DNA of 64,000 nucleotides from an uncultured Burkholderiales bacterium (GTDB taxonomy: Bacteria > Pseudomonadota > Gammaproteobacteria > Burkholderiales > Burkholderiaceae_C): the NCBI GenBank assembly GCA_903870145.1, contig CAIQBO010000049.1:62001-126000 (forward strand), given 5' to 3'. Positions 1-8,146 of the stretch are shown one piece after another. The stretch's first letter is position 1. Each line of letters begins with the position of its first letter. The translations under genes and the position numbers were made by a program. Under the pieces are notes generated by a model. That model made no database searches. It worked only from the letters and a program-made list of their open reading frames with translations, and was not told where the DNA came from.

Positions 1-68
1 TGATCTGTAATCAGGCCCTCAGCGGGGGCATGGCCCACCTCTCCTTGTGTGCTTGCAGTGTTGCTCAT
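1..68 (-). CDS. Start of an unidentified gene, cut by the left window edge
   Basis: An open frame begins with ATG at 66-68 and stays open to base 1, giving 22 residues that start MSNTAS and end GLITD. AGGAGT lies about 7 bases upstream of the ATG, a good ribosome-binding site. The gene follows the Bug receptor gene after 96 bases on the same strand, so it may be the next member of the long minus-strand operon. The visible residues are too few and too polar to name a family. Confidence rests on the start signal only. Confidence 0.55.
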   Translation of the reverse strand, partial: MSNTASTQGEVGHAPAEGLITD

Positions 69-164
69 TATTCAGACTCCTATTGAAAAATTGATGACAA
101 GATGAACGGTCGAAATTTTCGAAATACGTTCAATTTTTTTAAGAAATACATTTCTGTCTCTTTG

Positions 165-1166
165 TTATTCGATACGGATATCAGCAAGCTTGATGATGCC
201 GCCCCATTTATTTCGTTCCTCTTTCACGAATACATCTAACTGCGATGGCCCCATGAACAAAGGCTCTACCCCAATGTCCATCAACTTGCGGCGCATTTCT
301 GGTTGACTCAGTACTCGCTGAAGATGTTCACTCATTTTTTGCAAAATGTCTTGTGGCGTTCCACGTGGCGCGAACAAGGCATCCCACGCCACAACATCAA
401 AACCGGGCACCCCTTGCTCGGACACTGGCTTGATCCCTGGCAGCATGTCGCTTGCCTTCAAGGAAGTGATACCCAAAGCACGAATTTTTCCACCCATGAT
501 CTGCGGCCTGGCGGCCGTGACTGTATCGATGACAAGCGGAATTTGTCCCCCGATCACGTCTGTCATGGACTGCGCTGAAGACTTGTACTTGACACCAAAC
601 AAGGGGGCCTGCGCTGACTTGACGAATTGCGCAAAGACCACATTCGCAGTTGTACTTGGCAGCCCCACGTTCAACGTGTTGGGCTTTGAACGCGCACGAG
701 AAATTAATTCAGCAATACCATTGGTGGGGAAATCTGCATCCGAAGTGCCAATGACCATGGGCAGCAATCCAATCATGGCTACGCCATCAAAATCCGTGAC
801 AGGATTAAAGCCAAGGCTTGGATAAAGAAATTCATTGGCCGCGTTGGTCGCATTGGTTCCGAGCAAAAATGTATAGCCATCTGGAGCTGACTTTGCCACA
901 GCACTCGAGCCAATGTTACCTCCAGCACCTGCACGATTTTCTATGACGACGGGCTGACCCAAAGCCTTGCCAAGCTCTTGTCCAACCAAGCGCATCAAGA
1001 CGTCAGCCCCCTGACCTGCAGCATAGGGAACAATGACTCGCACAGGACGATCTGGCCAGACTTTTTGCGCAGCTGCGGGCAGTGATAAAACAGCAACAGC
1101 TGCAACAAGGAGTTTCAATCCTAGGCAGGCTAAGGGCTTGGCCATTAGGTAAACATTAGATTTCAT
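165..1166 (-). CDS. Tripartite tricarboxylate transporter substrate-binding protein (Bug/TctC family)
   Basis: Periplasmic solute receptor of about 333 residues, the usual family length. A signal peptide with a long hydrophobic stretch (about residues 10-32, ending AAAQ) is followed by the family hallmarks: the P-D-R-P-V-R-V-I-V-P-Y start of the first lobe, an N-R-A-G-A-G-G-N segment, and P-D-G-Y-T near residue 95. Bug proteins typically bind carboxylates, but the ligand cannot be read from sequence. No TctA/TctB membrane subunits are nearby, as is common for orphan Bug receptors in Burkholderiales. It follows the SMP-30 gene by 33 bases and is probably in the same operon. The start is uncertain: Met8 (base 1145) would also leave a signal peptide, and neither start has a clear ribosome-binding site. 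Confidence 0.9.
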   Translation of the reverse strand: MKSNVYLMAKPLACLGLKLLVAAVAVLSLPAAAQKVWPDRPVRVIVPYAAGQGADVLMRLVGQELGKALGQPVVIENRAGAGGNIGSSAVAKSAPDGYTFLLGTNATNAANEFLYPSLGFNPVTDFDGVAMIGLLPMVIGTSDADFPTNGIAELISRARSKPNTLNVGLPSTTANVVFAQFVKSAQAPLFGVKYKSSAQSMTDVIGGQIPLVIDTVTAARPQIMGGKIRALGITSLKASDMLPGIKPVSEQGVPGFDVVAWDALFAPRGTPQDILQKMSEHLQRVLSQPEMRRKLMDIGVEPLFMGPSQLDVFVKEERNKWGGIIKLADIRIE

Positions 1167-1199
1167 ACAAGCATCATTTCTTCATGGATTTTCAACAGG

Positions 1200-2126
1200 T
1201 CAGGCAGCCAGCGTCAGACCGGCTCGCGGCCAGGGGACAGACAAGAGTTGTCCATAGCCAGACAAAGTGATAAATGCAGTTTGGTAATTGGGTCCGCCAA
1301 AGCAAATATTGGTGCAGTAGCCTTCGGGGGCTTCATGAAACTCGAGCAATTCACCATCAGGGGAAAACACACTGATACCGCCGCGCACCAGCGTGGCCAC
1401 ACAGATGTTGCCGCAAGCCTCTACAGCCAATGAATCAAATCGCTGAAAACCTGCAAGGCCATGCACCAACTGTCCACCGTTGGGTGAAGGCCACGGCGCT
1501 TGTGCCAGCTCACCTCTGCCAATGATTGGAAATGCCCACAGCCTGCTTGTTTCTGTTTCAGCGACATACAGTGCCTTGCCATCGGGTGAAAGTCCAACAC
1601 CGTTCGGTGTCAGCACGGGGTGGGCCGCTCGCCGGATGAAATGGCCGTCGGTGCTTGCGTAATAAACAGCACCACGCATGATCCGATCCTCCAATGTTTT
1701 TCCAAAATCCGTGAACCAAAAACCACCACTGCCATCAAACACGATGTCATTGGGTCCAAACAACTTGATTCCGTCACATTCGGTGTACAAGGTCTGCACA
1801 GCCCCGGTTTGAAGATTCACTCGCTGAATAGCGCCGCCCTCGTAATCAGCCGCCGCCCCAGTCGGGCGCGTGAAGCCGTTATCTGTGCGCCATTGAAATC
1901 CTCCGTTGTTACAGATGTAACAATGACCGTCTGGGCCGAGTGCCGCACCGTTGGGTCCGCCGCCTAACTCCGCTACAACCCGAACTTCTCCAGTTGGCAT
2001 TACACGCTTTAACTTTCCAGCTGCAATTTCAACCACAAGAATGCTACCGTCAGGTAACACCACTGGCCCTTCAGGGAATTGCAAACCTGTCGCCAGCACC
2101 TGGCCTTCTAACTGCAGTACTTTCAT
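1200..2126 (-). CDS. SMP-30/gluconolactonase/LRE family protein
   Basis: A 308-residue protein with the six-bladed propeller signature of the SMP-30 family: early L-Q-F-P-E-G-P-V (metal-binding Glu), G-P-N-G-A-A near residue 57, F-G-P-N-D-I-V near 123 and T-P-N-G-V-G-L-S-P-D-G near 173. Members are calcium- or zinc-dependent lactonases that open sugar or other lactones. No export signal is visible, so it is likely cytoplasmic. It lies 18 bases after the ABC ATPase gene, so it is probably the enzymatic tail of the operon, possibly hydrolysing a lactone made by the upstream dehydrogenases. The exact lactone is unknown. Confidence 0.85.
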   Translation of the reverse strand: MKVLQLEGQVLATGLQFPEGPVVLPDGSILVVEIAAGKLKRVMPTGEVRVVAELGGGPNGAALGPDGHCYICNNGGFQWRTDNGFTRPTGAAADYEGGAIQRVNLQTGAVQTLYTECDGIKLFGPNDIVFDGSGGFWFTDFGKTLEDRIMRGAVYYASTDGHFIRRAAHPVLTPNGVGLSPDGKALYVAETETSRLWAFPIIGRGELAQAPWPSPNGGQLVHGLAGFQRFDSLAVEACGNICVATLVRGGISVFSPDGELLEFHEAPEGYCTNICFGGPNYQTAFITLSGYGQLLSVPWPRAGLTLAA

Positions 2127-2144
2127 GTCTGATTCTCTCTGTGA

Positions 2145-2900
2145 TTAGGCATTTTGAACTTCCTCGCGCCGCTCACCAAGATAGGCATTGATGGCTTTTT
2201 GACGCCCTTCCCGGCTGAGCAGATCACCCGCCTGAAGTTCCCCTGCAATTTCGCCATGGCGCATCACCCAAGCCCGTACCGCGAGCTTGGCTGCAGCATG
2301 AAAGCTTTGCTCGACAAGTAACGCCGTCAACTTTTGTTCTTTCTGTATCAATGCAAGTCGCTCATAGACTCGGGCAACCAGCAAAGGCGCAAGTCCGAGA
2401 GAAGGCTCATCCAAAAGCAAAAGTCGAGGACCCGACATCAGACCCCGTCCGATGGCCAGCATCTGCTGTTCACCACCACTTAATAGCCCCGCCGGCGTCT
2501 TCAATCGGGTAGCGATCTCAGGGAAAAACTCGAGCACCATTTGCCTTCGTCGGCTTCGGGTCAGCGCATCGACAAAATATGAACCCAAAGTAAGGTTCTC
2601 TGCAACCGTTAAATCGGTAACGATCGCACGGCCTTCTGGAACATAAACAATACCCGCACGAAATCTTTGAGAGGACGATAGACGGCTCACATCCTGCCCA
2701 TCAAAATGCACACTCCCCAGTGCCGGCTCAAGTCCTGCTATAGCTCGCAACGTGCTTGATTTTCCCGCCCCATTGGAGCCCAGCAAAGCGGCCACAGTAC
2801 CGCTTTGCACGGCCATCGAGACAGCACGCACCACGGGGCCGCCACCATAGCGAACGGTCAGTCCCTTCACCTCCAGCAGATTGGATACTGCCTCAGTCAT
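2145..2900 (-). CDS. Branched-chain-type ABC transporter ATPase, LivF-like
   Basis: ATP-hydrolysing subunit of a HAAT-family importer. Walker A is G-S-N-G-A-G-K-S-S, the signature is L-L-S-G-G-E-Q-Q-M-L-A-I-G-R, and Walker B is L-L-L-L-D-E-P-S-L-G-L-A, all typical of LivF. I place the start at the ATG at 2898-2900, because GGAG then sits 6 bases upstream. The frame could start earlier, but the extra residues are not LivF-like. The start overlaps the end of livG, so the two are translationally coupled. It works with the LivG, LivM, LivH and receptor proteins encoded upstream. The substrate need not be an amino acid, because the operon carries catabolic enzymes for an acid. Confidence 0.93.
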   Translation of the reverse strand: MTEAVSNLLEVKGLTVRYGGGPVVRAVSMAVQSGTVAALLGSNGAGKSSTLRAIAGLEPALGSVHFDGQDVSRLSSSQRFRAGIVYVPEGRAIVTDLTVAENLTLGSYFVDALTRSRRRQMVLEFFPEIATRLKTPAGLLSGGEQQMLAIGRGLMSGPRLLLLDEPSLGLAPLLVARVYERLALIQKEQKLTALLVEQSFHAAAKLAVRAWVMRHGEIAGELQAGDLLSREGRQKAINAYLGERREEVQNA

Positions 2901-3681
2901 CATCGTCTCCAAGATAGATGCGCACCACTTCAGGGTTCGCGCGTATCTGAGCAGGATCACCGGAGGCAAGCAGGCGGCCCACGTTAAGCACGTGAATGAT
3001 ACTGCTGACCTCCATGATCAAGTCCATATCATGCTCAACCACCACCAGCACCAATGAAGGCGAGCGCAGCATTTTCAGTGCATTGGACAGCTCACGCGTT
3101 TCCACAGAATTCAAGCCTGCTGCAGGCTCATCTAAAAGTAGGACGCGAGGTGAACCCGCAATCGCACGAGCAATCTCTACAAGGCGCAGCATACCCGGTG
3201 GCAGTTGTGTGGGCGATTCATCAGCCACCCGCTCAACCCCCAAACGCCCCAGCGCCGCCAGTGCCAAATGGCGATTGCTCAGCCGTTCATTTCGACCACG
3301 CGCCAGCGGCAAAAATGCATCCAGCCATCCAGCAGAGGATTGCCGCTCCAAACCAATCATCACATTCTCTACAGCGCTCAACTCTGGACAAAGTGCAACG
3401 TGTTGAAAACTGCGCGAAAAACCAAGCGCCGCCCTTTGGGTTGGAGCCAAGCCATTCAATGGCGTTGGGCCAAATTGAATCTTCCCCTGCTGTGGCGAGT
3501 AAAGGCCTGTCAGGCAATTAAAGAGACTGGTTTTTCCTGCACCATTGGGCCCTATCAAGCCCGAAATTTCACCAGGCTCAAGAGTCAATGTGATGTCCTG
3601 AAGCACCTTATTGCCACCAAAAGATAAACAAAGGTCATCAATGACCAAGGGTTGACCTTTGGCGATGGACGAAAGGTTCAC
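2893..3681 (-). CDS. Branched-chain-type ABC transporter ATPase, LivG-like
   Basis: Second ATPase of the importer. It has Walker A G-P-N-G-A-G-K-T-S, Walker B V-L-L-L-D-E-P-A-A-G-L-N, and the LivG-type ending R-I-Y-L-G-D. The frame is open for 74 codons further upstream, but that part is cysteine- and arginine-rich and unlike the family. A GTG at 3679-3681, with GGAGGAAG about 6 bases upstream, gives a normal 262-residue LivG. This GTG overlaps the livM stop as GTGA, which implies translational coupling. The signature motif reads Q-L-P-P-G-M-L-R-L-V-E-I-A-R, that is L-P-P-G in place of L-S-G-G, an unusual variant that may lower ATPase activity. Confidence 0.92.
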   Translation of the reverse strand: MNLSSIAKGQPLVIDDLCLSFGGNKVLQDITLTLEPGEISGLIGPNGAGKTSLFNCLTGLYSPQQGKIQFGPTPLNGLAPTQRAALGFSRSFQHVALCPELSAVENVMIGLERQSSAGWLDAFLPLARGRNERLSNRHLALAALGRLGVERVADESPTQLPPGMLRLVEIARAIAGSPRVLLLDEPAAGLNSVETRELSNALKMLRSPSLVLVVVEHDMDLIMEVSSIIHVLNVGRLLASGDPAQIRANPEVVRIYLGDDDD

Positions 3682-4679
3682 ACCCTTCCTCCTTCTAAAC
3701 GTGCACGAATACCTGCAGGCAGTGCATTGACTCCCAGCACAACCACAAGGAGTGCCCCCCCGTACAGAATCGGCACCCAGTTCCCTGCACCGGCAAGCAA
3801 CAAGGGCATCATGGTCAAAAAGAGTCCCCCCGCTATGCTGCCCCACAATGACAAGGAATACAAACTGACAACAGAACCAACAAGCAAAAAGATCGATGTC
3901 CAAAGCGTGAAGCTATTGGGAGATACCGTCGAGGAACTGAATGAGAGAAACGCGCCAGCGATCGCAGCGATACCTGCGCTCAATGTCATGCATGAGAGCC
4001 TGGCCCAACTGCGGCGCACGCCGAAAGACTCCGCAGCATGGACAGAAGCTCGAATCAGCAGCAGCGCTGCGGCCTGTCTGGAACGTCGGAAATGCATGAG
4101 CAGCATCACGACAATGATCAAACCCGCAAGCGGCAGATAGTAGCGTTGCAACGACTTGGTCATACCCGGCAAAGCATCGAGCTTGACGTACAAGCCTTCA
4201 TAGCCGCCCGTGACAGATGAAAAATGCAGCAATATTTCCGGCAAGGCCAGTGCCAGCGCCATCGTTGTGACGGACAACCCTATGCCAAAGATATTGCGCG
4301 AAGGGTAGGCAAAAATCATCCCTAGGCATGCACCAACAATTGCCGCCACCGGCAGACTGGCGATCAGTGACAGGCCGAAGTACTTCTCGAGCAAAGCGAC
4401 CGTATAGGCGCCTGCTGCAACAAATACACCGTGTCCAATGGACACTTCGCCGCCATAGCGCACTAAGAAACTCACAGAAATGATCGCTATCGCATTGGCG
4501 AAGCACAAACCCAAAGTGAAAATCCAGTAGCCTCCAGCAACCAATGGCATCAAGAACAAAACCAATAAGCCCATCACAGCGCCAAGTTGGATGATCCCCC
4601 TGCGATCAGCAGGCGGCGCGAGCAAGCTCGAAGTCGCTTTCTCTTTTTCATTGGCTTGTGCGCTTGATACATCAGACAC
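3678..4679 (-). CDS. Branched-chain-type ABC transporter permease, LivM-like
   Basis: Integral membrane subunit of 333 residues with about nine hydrophobic segments. The first 30 residues are polar and cytoplasmic. Family marks are the early G-G-E-V-S-I-G-H-G-V-F-V-A-A-G-A-Y block (about residues 75-92) and the loop A-E-S-F-G-V-R-R-S-W-A-R-L (about 215-228), which contacts the ATPases. It pairs with the LivH-like permease, whose gene it overlaps by 8 bases, and its own stop overlaps the livG start. It carries the substrate across the inner membrane. Confidence 0.93.
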   Translation of the reverse strand: MSDVSSAQANEKEKATSSLLAPPADRRGIIQLGAVMGLLVLFLMPLVAGGYWIFTLGLCFANAIAIISVSFLVRYGGEVSIGHGVFVAAGAYTVALLEKYFGLSLIASLPVAAIVGACLGMIFAYPSRNIFGIGLSVTTMALALALPEILLHFSSVTGGYEGLYVKLDALPGMTKSLQRYYLPLAGLIIVVMLLMHFRRSRQAAALLLIRASVHAAESFGVRRSWARLSCMTLSAGIAAIAGAFLSFSSSTVSPNSFTLWTSIFLLVGSVVSLYSLSLWGSIAGGLFLTMMPLLLAGAGNWVPILYGGALLVVVLGVNALPAGIRARLEGGRV

Positions 4680-5550
4680 GGCTACCCCCTCGCACAGAAA
4701 GAATTCCCATTGGGAATAAATTCAGAACCAAAAGAATGGTCAAGAGCAAGTAAGAATTGTTGAATTCTGCGGCAATATAAAACGAAAGAAAATTCATCAA
4801 GACACCAAAGAAGATGCCGCCCAGTACAGCGCCAGGAATGCTGCGAAAGCCCCCCACCACAGCGGCAGCAAAGGCCTGAAGCATGAATGACGAAACAGTT
4901 GTAGACGACAGAAAAGTAGTAGGAACGATCAGCAGTGAAGCAATCAGGCCAAGCAAACCGGCGACCACCCAAGAGAACAAGTGAACGTGGCGTAGATTCA
5001 ACCCGCAGACCCGACTGGCAAAGGGATTTTCCGAAACAGCACGAAAGGCGATGCCAATTCGAGTCCATTCAATCAGCAGATACAGCAAGCCAATCACGAG
5101 ACCCGTTACGCCAAGCACAGTCAAGTCGTACGTTGAAATACGCAATGGGCCCAATTGTCCGCGCCAGTCTGGCATTGGCAGGTCCATCGAAACCACATTG
5201 GAGCCAAATAACATCTGCGTCGCACCCTGCGCGATCAACCCGATGCCCAAGGTTGCGATGGTGCTGGTCAAATCCGATTTAAAAACAAGAGGGGCAATCA
5301 AAAAATAACATACGGCCATGATGGTCACCATGATCACTGTTGTCAGCAATACTGCCGCACCCCAGGTCATATTTGCAAATTCACCTGCCGTGAATCCAAA
5401 TACCAAAAATGCGGCCAGACCAGCCAAGTTCCCATGTGCGAAATTCACAACCTTGGAGCTCTTGTAAATCAAGACGATGCCAATTGCACCGATGGCATAG
5501 AGGCAACCGCTGACCATACCGGACCAGAAGAGACCTATGAAGTCGGACAT
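4672..5550 (-). CDS. Branched-chain-type ABC transporter permease, LivH-like
   Basis: Integral membrane protein of about 292 residues. The family hallmark K-S-S-K-V-V-N-F-A-H-G near the second membrane segment is present, as is the cytoplasmic loop A-F-R-A-V-S-E-N-P-F-A-S-R-V-C-G-L that couples to the ATPases. I chose the ATG at 5548-5550: it begins with the typical hydrophobic first helix and lies just past the stop of the upstream dehydrogenase gene. The longer open frame would add 21 basic residues not seen in LivH. The end overlaps the start of livM. Confidence 0.92.
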   Translation of the reverse strand: MSDFIGLFWSGMVSGCLYAIGAIGIVLIYKSSKVVNFAHGNLAGLAAFLVFGFTAGEFANMTWGAAVLLTTVIMVTIMAVCYFLIAPLVFKSDLTSTIATLGIGLIAQGATQMLFGSNVVSMDLPMPDWRGQLGPLRISTYDLTVLGVTGLVIGLLYLLIEWTRIGIAFRAVSENPFASRVCGLNLRHVHLFSWVVAGLLGLIASLLIVPTTFLSSTTVSSFMLQAFAAAVVGGFRSIPGAVLGGIFFGVLMNFLSFYIAAEFNNSYLLLTILLVLNLFPMGILSVRGGSRV

Positions 5551-5563
5551 ATTTCGATTGCGC

Positions 5564-6481
5564 TCAATTGGTTGCGATGGGCGCAAGTTCAATGTTGCGA
5601 TCAACCACCTCAATCACAGCCGGAAAGTAGCGCCCACTCCATCCATGTGCAGCTGTTGCAGCATAGTACCTGTTTGCAAGTTCAGTCACGCGTGTATTGA
5701 CACCCGTCTGCTGTGCAAGCTCCAGCACGTACCCAATGTCTTTGAGCACATACTCCGGAGGAAAAGATTTCTCAGGGTAAAGCCTGGGCAGCATCGACTT
5801 GCGCGCATGGTTGCGAAGAACAAAACTGTCACCAGATCCCTTTGAAACCGCGTCCAGTAAGGTGGCAGGTTGTACACCCGCGCGCTCTCCAAGAACCATC
5901 ATTTCAGCCAATGCAAGCGTGTTTTCAAAAACCAGTGCGTTGTTGATCAGCTTGACAACTTGCCCACAACCTGTAGCGCCGCAATGCGTCACATCAGATC
6001 CCATATAAGCCAACACCGACTTGACTCGCTCGAAGAGTTCATCGTCAGCACCCACCATGATGCTGAGCTCGCCGCGCTGGGCCGCTTCCCGAGTGCGGGC
6101 TACAGGCGCATCAGCGAAAGACACGTTGAGCAAGGCCAGTCTTTGAGACACGCTGCGCGTGACAGCCACCGATGTGGTGCTCAAGTCCACAATGATGGGT
6201 GGACGCTTCACGCCGCTGGTCAAGCCGTGAGGCCCCAGACAAACTTGCTCAACGGCTGGGCCGCCGGGCAACGAAAGGAGGACAATATCAGCTCGTTCTG
6301 CAAGCTCAGCGAGACTTTGCACACGCTGTGCTTTCGTGTCCTGAATCGACTCCACTGGAGCCAAGGATGTATCAAAAGCGAGAACCTCACCTGCGTGCTT
6401 GAGCGCCACATTTCGGCACATGGGCCCGCCCATCACGCCGAGCCCGACGAAACCGATCACAGGAGCTGCATTAGTTGTCAT
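5564..6481 (-). CDS. NAD(P)-dependent beta-hydroxyacid dehydrogenase (3-hydroxyisobutyrate dehydrogenase family)
   Basis: A 305-residue enzyme. The nucleotide-binding motif F-V-G-L-G-V-M-G-G-P sits at residues 11-20. The catalytic lysine is predicted at 177 within G-C-G-Q-V-V-K-L-I-N-N, with Asn181 following. The substrate-loop motif, normally D-A-P-V-S-G-G, reads D-A-P-V-A-R-T at 124-130, which suggests a substrate other than 3-hydroxyisobutyrate. The family oxidises or reduces 3-hydroxy acids such as tartronate semialdehyde or hydroxymethylglutarate. It lies between the SDR gene (17 bases) and livH (13 bases), in the same operon as the transporter. The true substrate is unknown. Confidence 0.88.
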   Translation of the reverse strand: MTTNAAPVIGFVGLGVMGGPMCRNVALKHAGEVLAFDTSLAPVESIQDTKAQRVQSLAELAERADIVLLSLPGGPAVEQVCLGPHGLTSGVKRPPIIVDLSTTSVAVTRSVSQRLALLNVSFADAPVARTREAAQRGELSIMVGADDELFERVKSVLAYMGSDVTHCGATGCGQVVKLINNALVFENTLALAEMMVLGERAGVQPATLLDAVSKGSGDSFVLRNHARKSMLPRLYPEKSFPPEYVLKDIGYVLELAQQTGVNTRVTELANRYYAATAAHGWSGRYFPAVIEVVDRNIELAPIATN

Positions 6482-6498
6482 TCTTCAAGCCTTACTGT

Positions 6499-7242
6499 TC
6501 AATCCATCCACATGCCACCACTGATGTCCAGCGAAGTGCCCGTTATCCAATTGGAGGCAGGCGAGCACAGGAACAAAGCGGCTTGCGCAATGTCCTCAGC
6601 ATTGCCCCAGCGCCCCAGGGGCACCGATGCGTGGGCAGAAGGCGCTGCATTGCCTGTGACGTTCGCCCACATGGCCGTTTCAACCGGTCCAGGCGCCAAG
6701 GTGTTGGCATAGACACCATGGGGTGCACCCGCCTTTGCAATCCACCGCATCATTCCATGAACAGCAGATTTGGCAGCCACATAGGCAGGGCCAGAGGCCA
6801 CGCCGCCATTCTTTGCAGCGATCGACCCAGCGGCTAAAATTTTCCCGAATCCGTTCTTGCTCATCAGTGGAAACAGTTTGCGAGTCGGGTTGACAACACC
6901 CATCACGTTCACATTCAAAATATCACTCCACTCTTGATCTGTACTGTCCGCTAAAGGAACGCGCGTGATAGTTCCTGCGCACAACACAAGAATGTCTATC
7001 TTCTTGTGCTGATGGATCACTGCATCGATCACACTGTCAGTTTGTTCGTGAGATGTCACATCGTATTGCATGTATTCAATGCCTGGGCCGATGTCTTCGG
7101 CCTTTGCTCGGTCGGTTGAAATCACAATCGCACCCGCATTTTTGAACGCTGTAGAAATCGCGCGACCCATGCCCCCTGCACCGCCTGTGATAAAAGCCAC
7201 TTGGCCCTCAAGGCTTGCAGGTCCACTCAGATGTTGAGCCAT
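6499..7242 (-). CDS. Short-chain dehydrogenase/reductase (SDR)
   Basis: A classical SDR of 247 residues. The cofactor motif T-G-G-A-G-G-M-G-R-A lies at about 19-28, the catalytic serine in A-A-G-S-I-A-A, and the Y-x3-K pair in Y-V-A-A-K-S-A near 154. Typical reactions are NAD(P)-linked oxidation of a hydroxyl or reduction of a ketone. AAGGAG lies about 9 bases before the ATG. It is followed after 17 bases by the beta-hydroxyacid dehydrogenase, so the two may act in sequence on one substrate. The family alone does not fix the substrate. Confidence 0.9.
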   Translation of the reverse strand: MAQHLSGPASLEGQVAFITGGAGGMGRAISTAFKNAGAIVISTDRAKAEDIGPGIEYMQYDVTSHEQTDSVIDAVIHQHKKIDILVLCAGTITRVPLADSTDQEWSDILNVNVMGVVNPTRKLFPLMSKNGFGKILAAGSIAAKNGGVASGPAYVAAKSAVHGMMRWIAKAGAPHGVYANTLAPGPVETAMWANVTGNAAPSAHASVPLGRWGNAEDIAQAALFLCSPASNWITGTSLDISGGMWMD

Positions 7243-7294
7243 TTTTTGTTACTCCTTTGAATGATGTGCATGGATAAATTTAAATTGAATGAAT

Positions 7295-8137
7295 TCAGAA
7301 AAATGTTGCAGTAGCCGACATCGCCAACTCACCATCAGGGCCTCTGGCCCAAAGCGCAAGCCCACCGCCCTCGTCATTTCGAGCTTCCAAGTTGAATGGG
7401 CGATCTACAAACAAGGGGCTGACACCTCGAAAATCAAAACTGGCAATCCGTCGTCCACCTCCATGATCGAGCGCAAATTGCTGCAGAAGTGTTGCAGTTA
7501 ATGGGCCATGGACCACCAAGTCGTGGTACCCCTCCTCGTGCTTTGCATACGATTGGTCATAGTGAATGCGATGGCCATTGAATGTCAACGCAGAGTAACG
7601 AAACAACAGCGTCGTATCGGGCTGAAAGTTTTGCACGAATTGAGCATTCCCCTCATACGCTGGAGCCGCAGGCTGTGCCGCGGCACCTACCGGTGTTGCC
7701 TCCCGATAAACGATGTCCTGTTCCTCAGCGATGCATACTTTCCCTTCACAACTGATTGTGTGAGACACCGTCACAAACCACAATGAACCACGTTTTCCAA
7801 TCTTGTTTTCTACTTTGAGAATGAGGCTGCGCCGTGTTGCCAGTCCATCAACAGGAAGATCAGACAAGTATTTGATTCTGCTGCCTGCCCACATCCTTCG
7901 GGGCAATTCAATCGGAGGAAGAAATCCACCCCGTTGGGGGTGACCATCTAAACCCAGCCCGCTTCTAGAAGCGGTGGGGTTAAAGAAAAGCCAATGCCAT
8001 CCGGGCGGTAGGGGCTGCCCCGCCACAGGCACGTGTTTGTGGTCAAGCGTTGCAGCCATGGCTTGCACTACAGAGGCGTGCGCCCGATCTGTGCGCTCTT
8101 CCTTGCGACCAATCCAAGATTCGAATTGCGTGGTCAC
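7295..8137 (-). CDS. FAS1-like/MaoC dehydratase-domain protein (mesaconyl- or itaconyl-CoA hydratase type)
   Basis: A 280-residue double-hotdog protein. The N-terminal half shows the FAS1-like dehydratase pattern: P-P-G-W-H-W-L-F-F near 44, then G-G-F-L-P-P-I-E-L-P-R-R-M-W-A-G-S near 70-86. The C-terminal half has H-Y-D-Q-S-Y-A near 195, followed by V-V-H-G-P-L as in MaoC hydratases. Known relatives hydrate mesaconyl-C4-CoA (3-methylfumaryl-CoA) or itaconyl-CoA. The start is GTG at 8135-8137 with GAGGA about 8 bases upstream. It sits between the receptor gene and the SDR. A class III CoA-transferase across the divergent promoter could supply the CoA ester; this pairing is inference. Confidence 0.82.
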   Translation of the reverse strand: MTTQFESWIGRKEERTDRAHASVVQAMAATLDHKHVPVAGQPLPPGWHWLFFNPTASRSGLGLDGHPQRGGFLPPIELPRRMWAGSRIKYLSDLPVDGLATRRSLILKVENKIGKRGSLWFVTVSHTISCEGKVCIAEEQDIVYREATPVGAAAQPAAPAYEGNAQFVQNFQPDTTLLFRYSALTFNGHRIHYDQSYAKHEEGYHDLVVHGPLTATLLQQFALDHGGGRRIASFDFRGVSPLFVDRPFNLEARNDEGGGLALWARGPDGELAMSATATFF

Positions 8138-8146
8138 ACAAGTTCC

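Noticed and set aside
5870-6712. 280-codon open frame on the plus strand
   Set aside because: It lies opposite two well supported minus-strand genes (beta-hydroxyacid dehydrogenase and SDR), has no family pattern and no ribosome-binding site.
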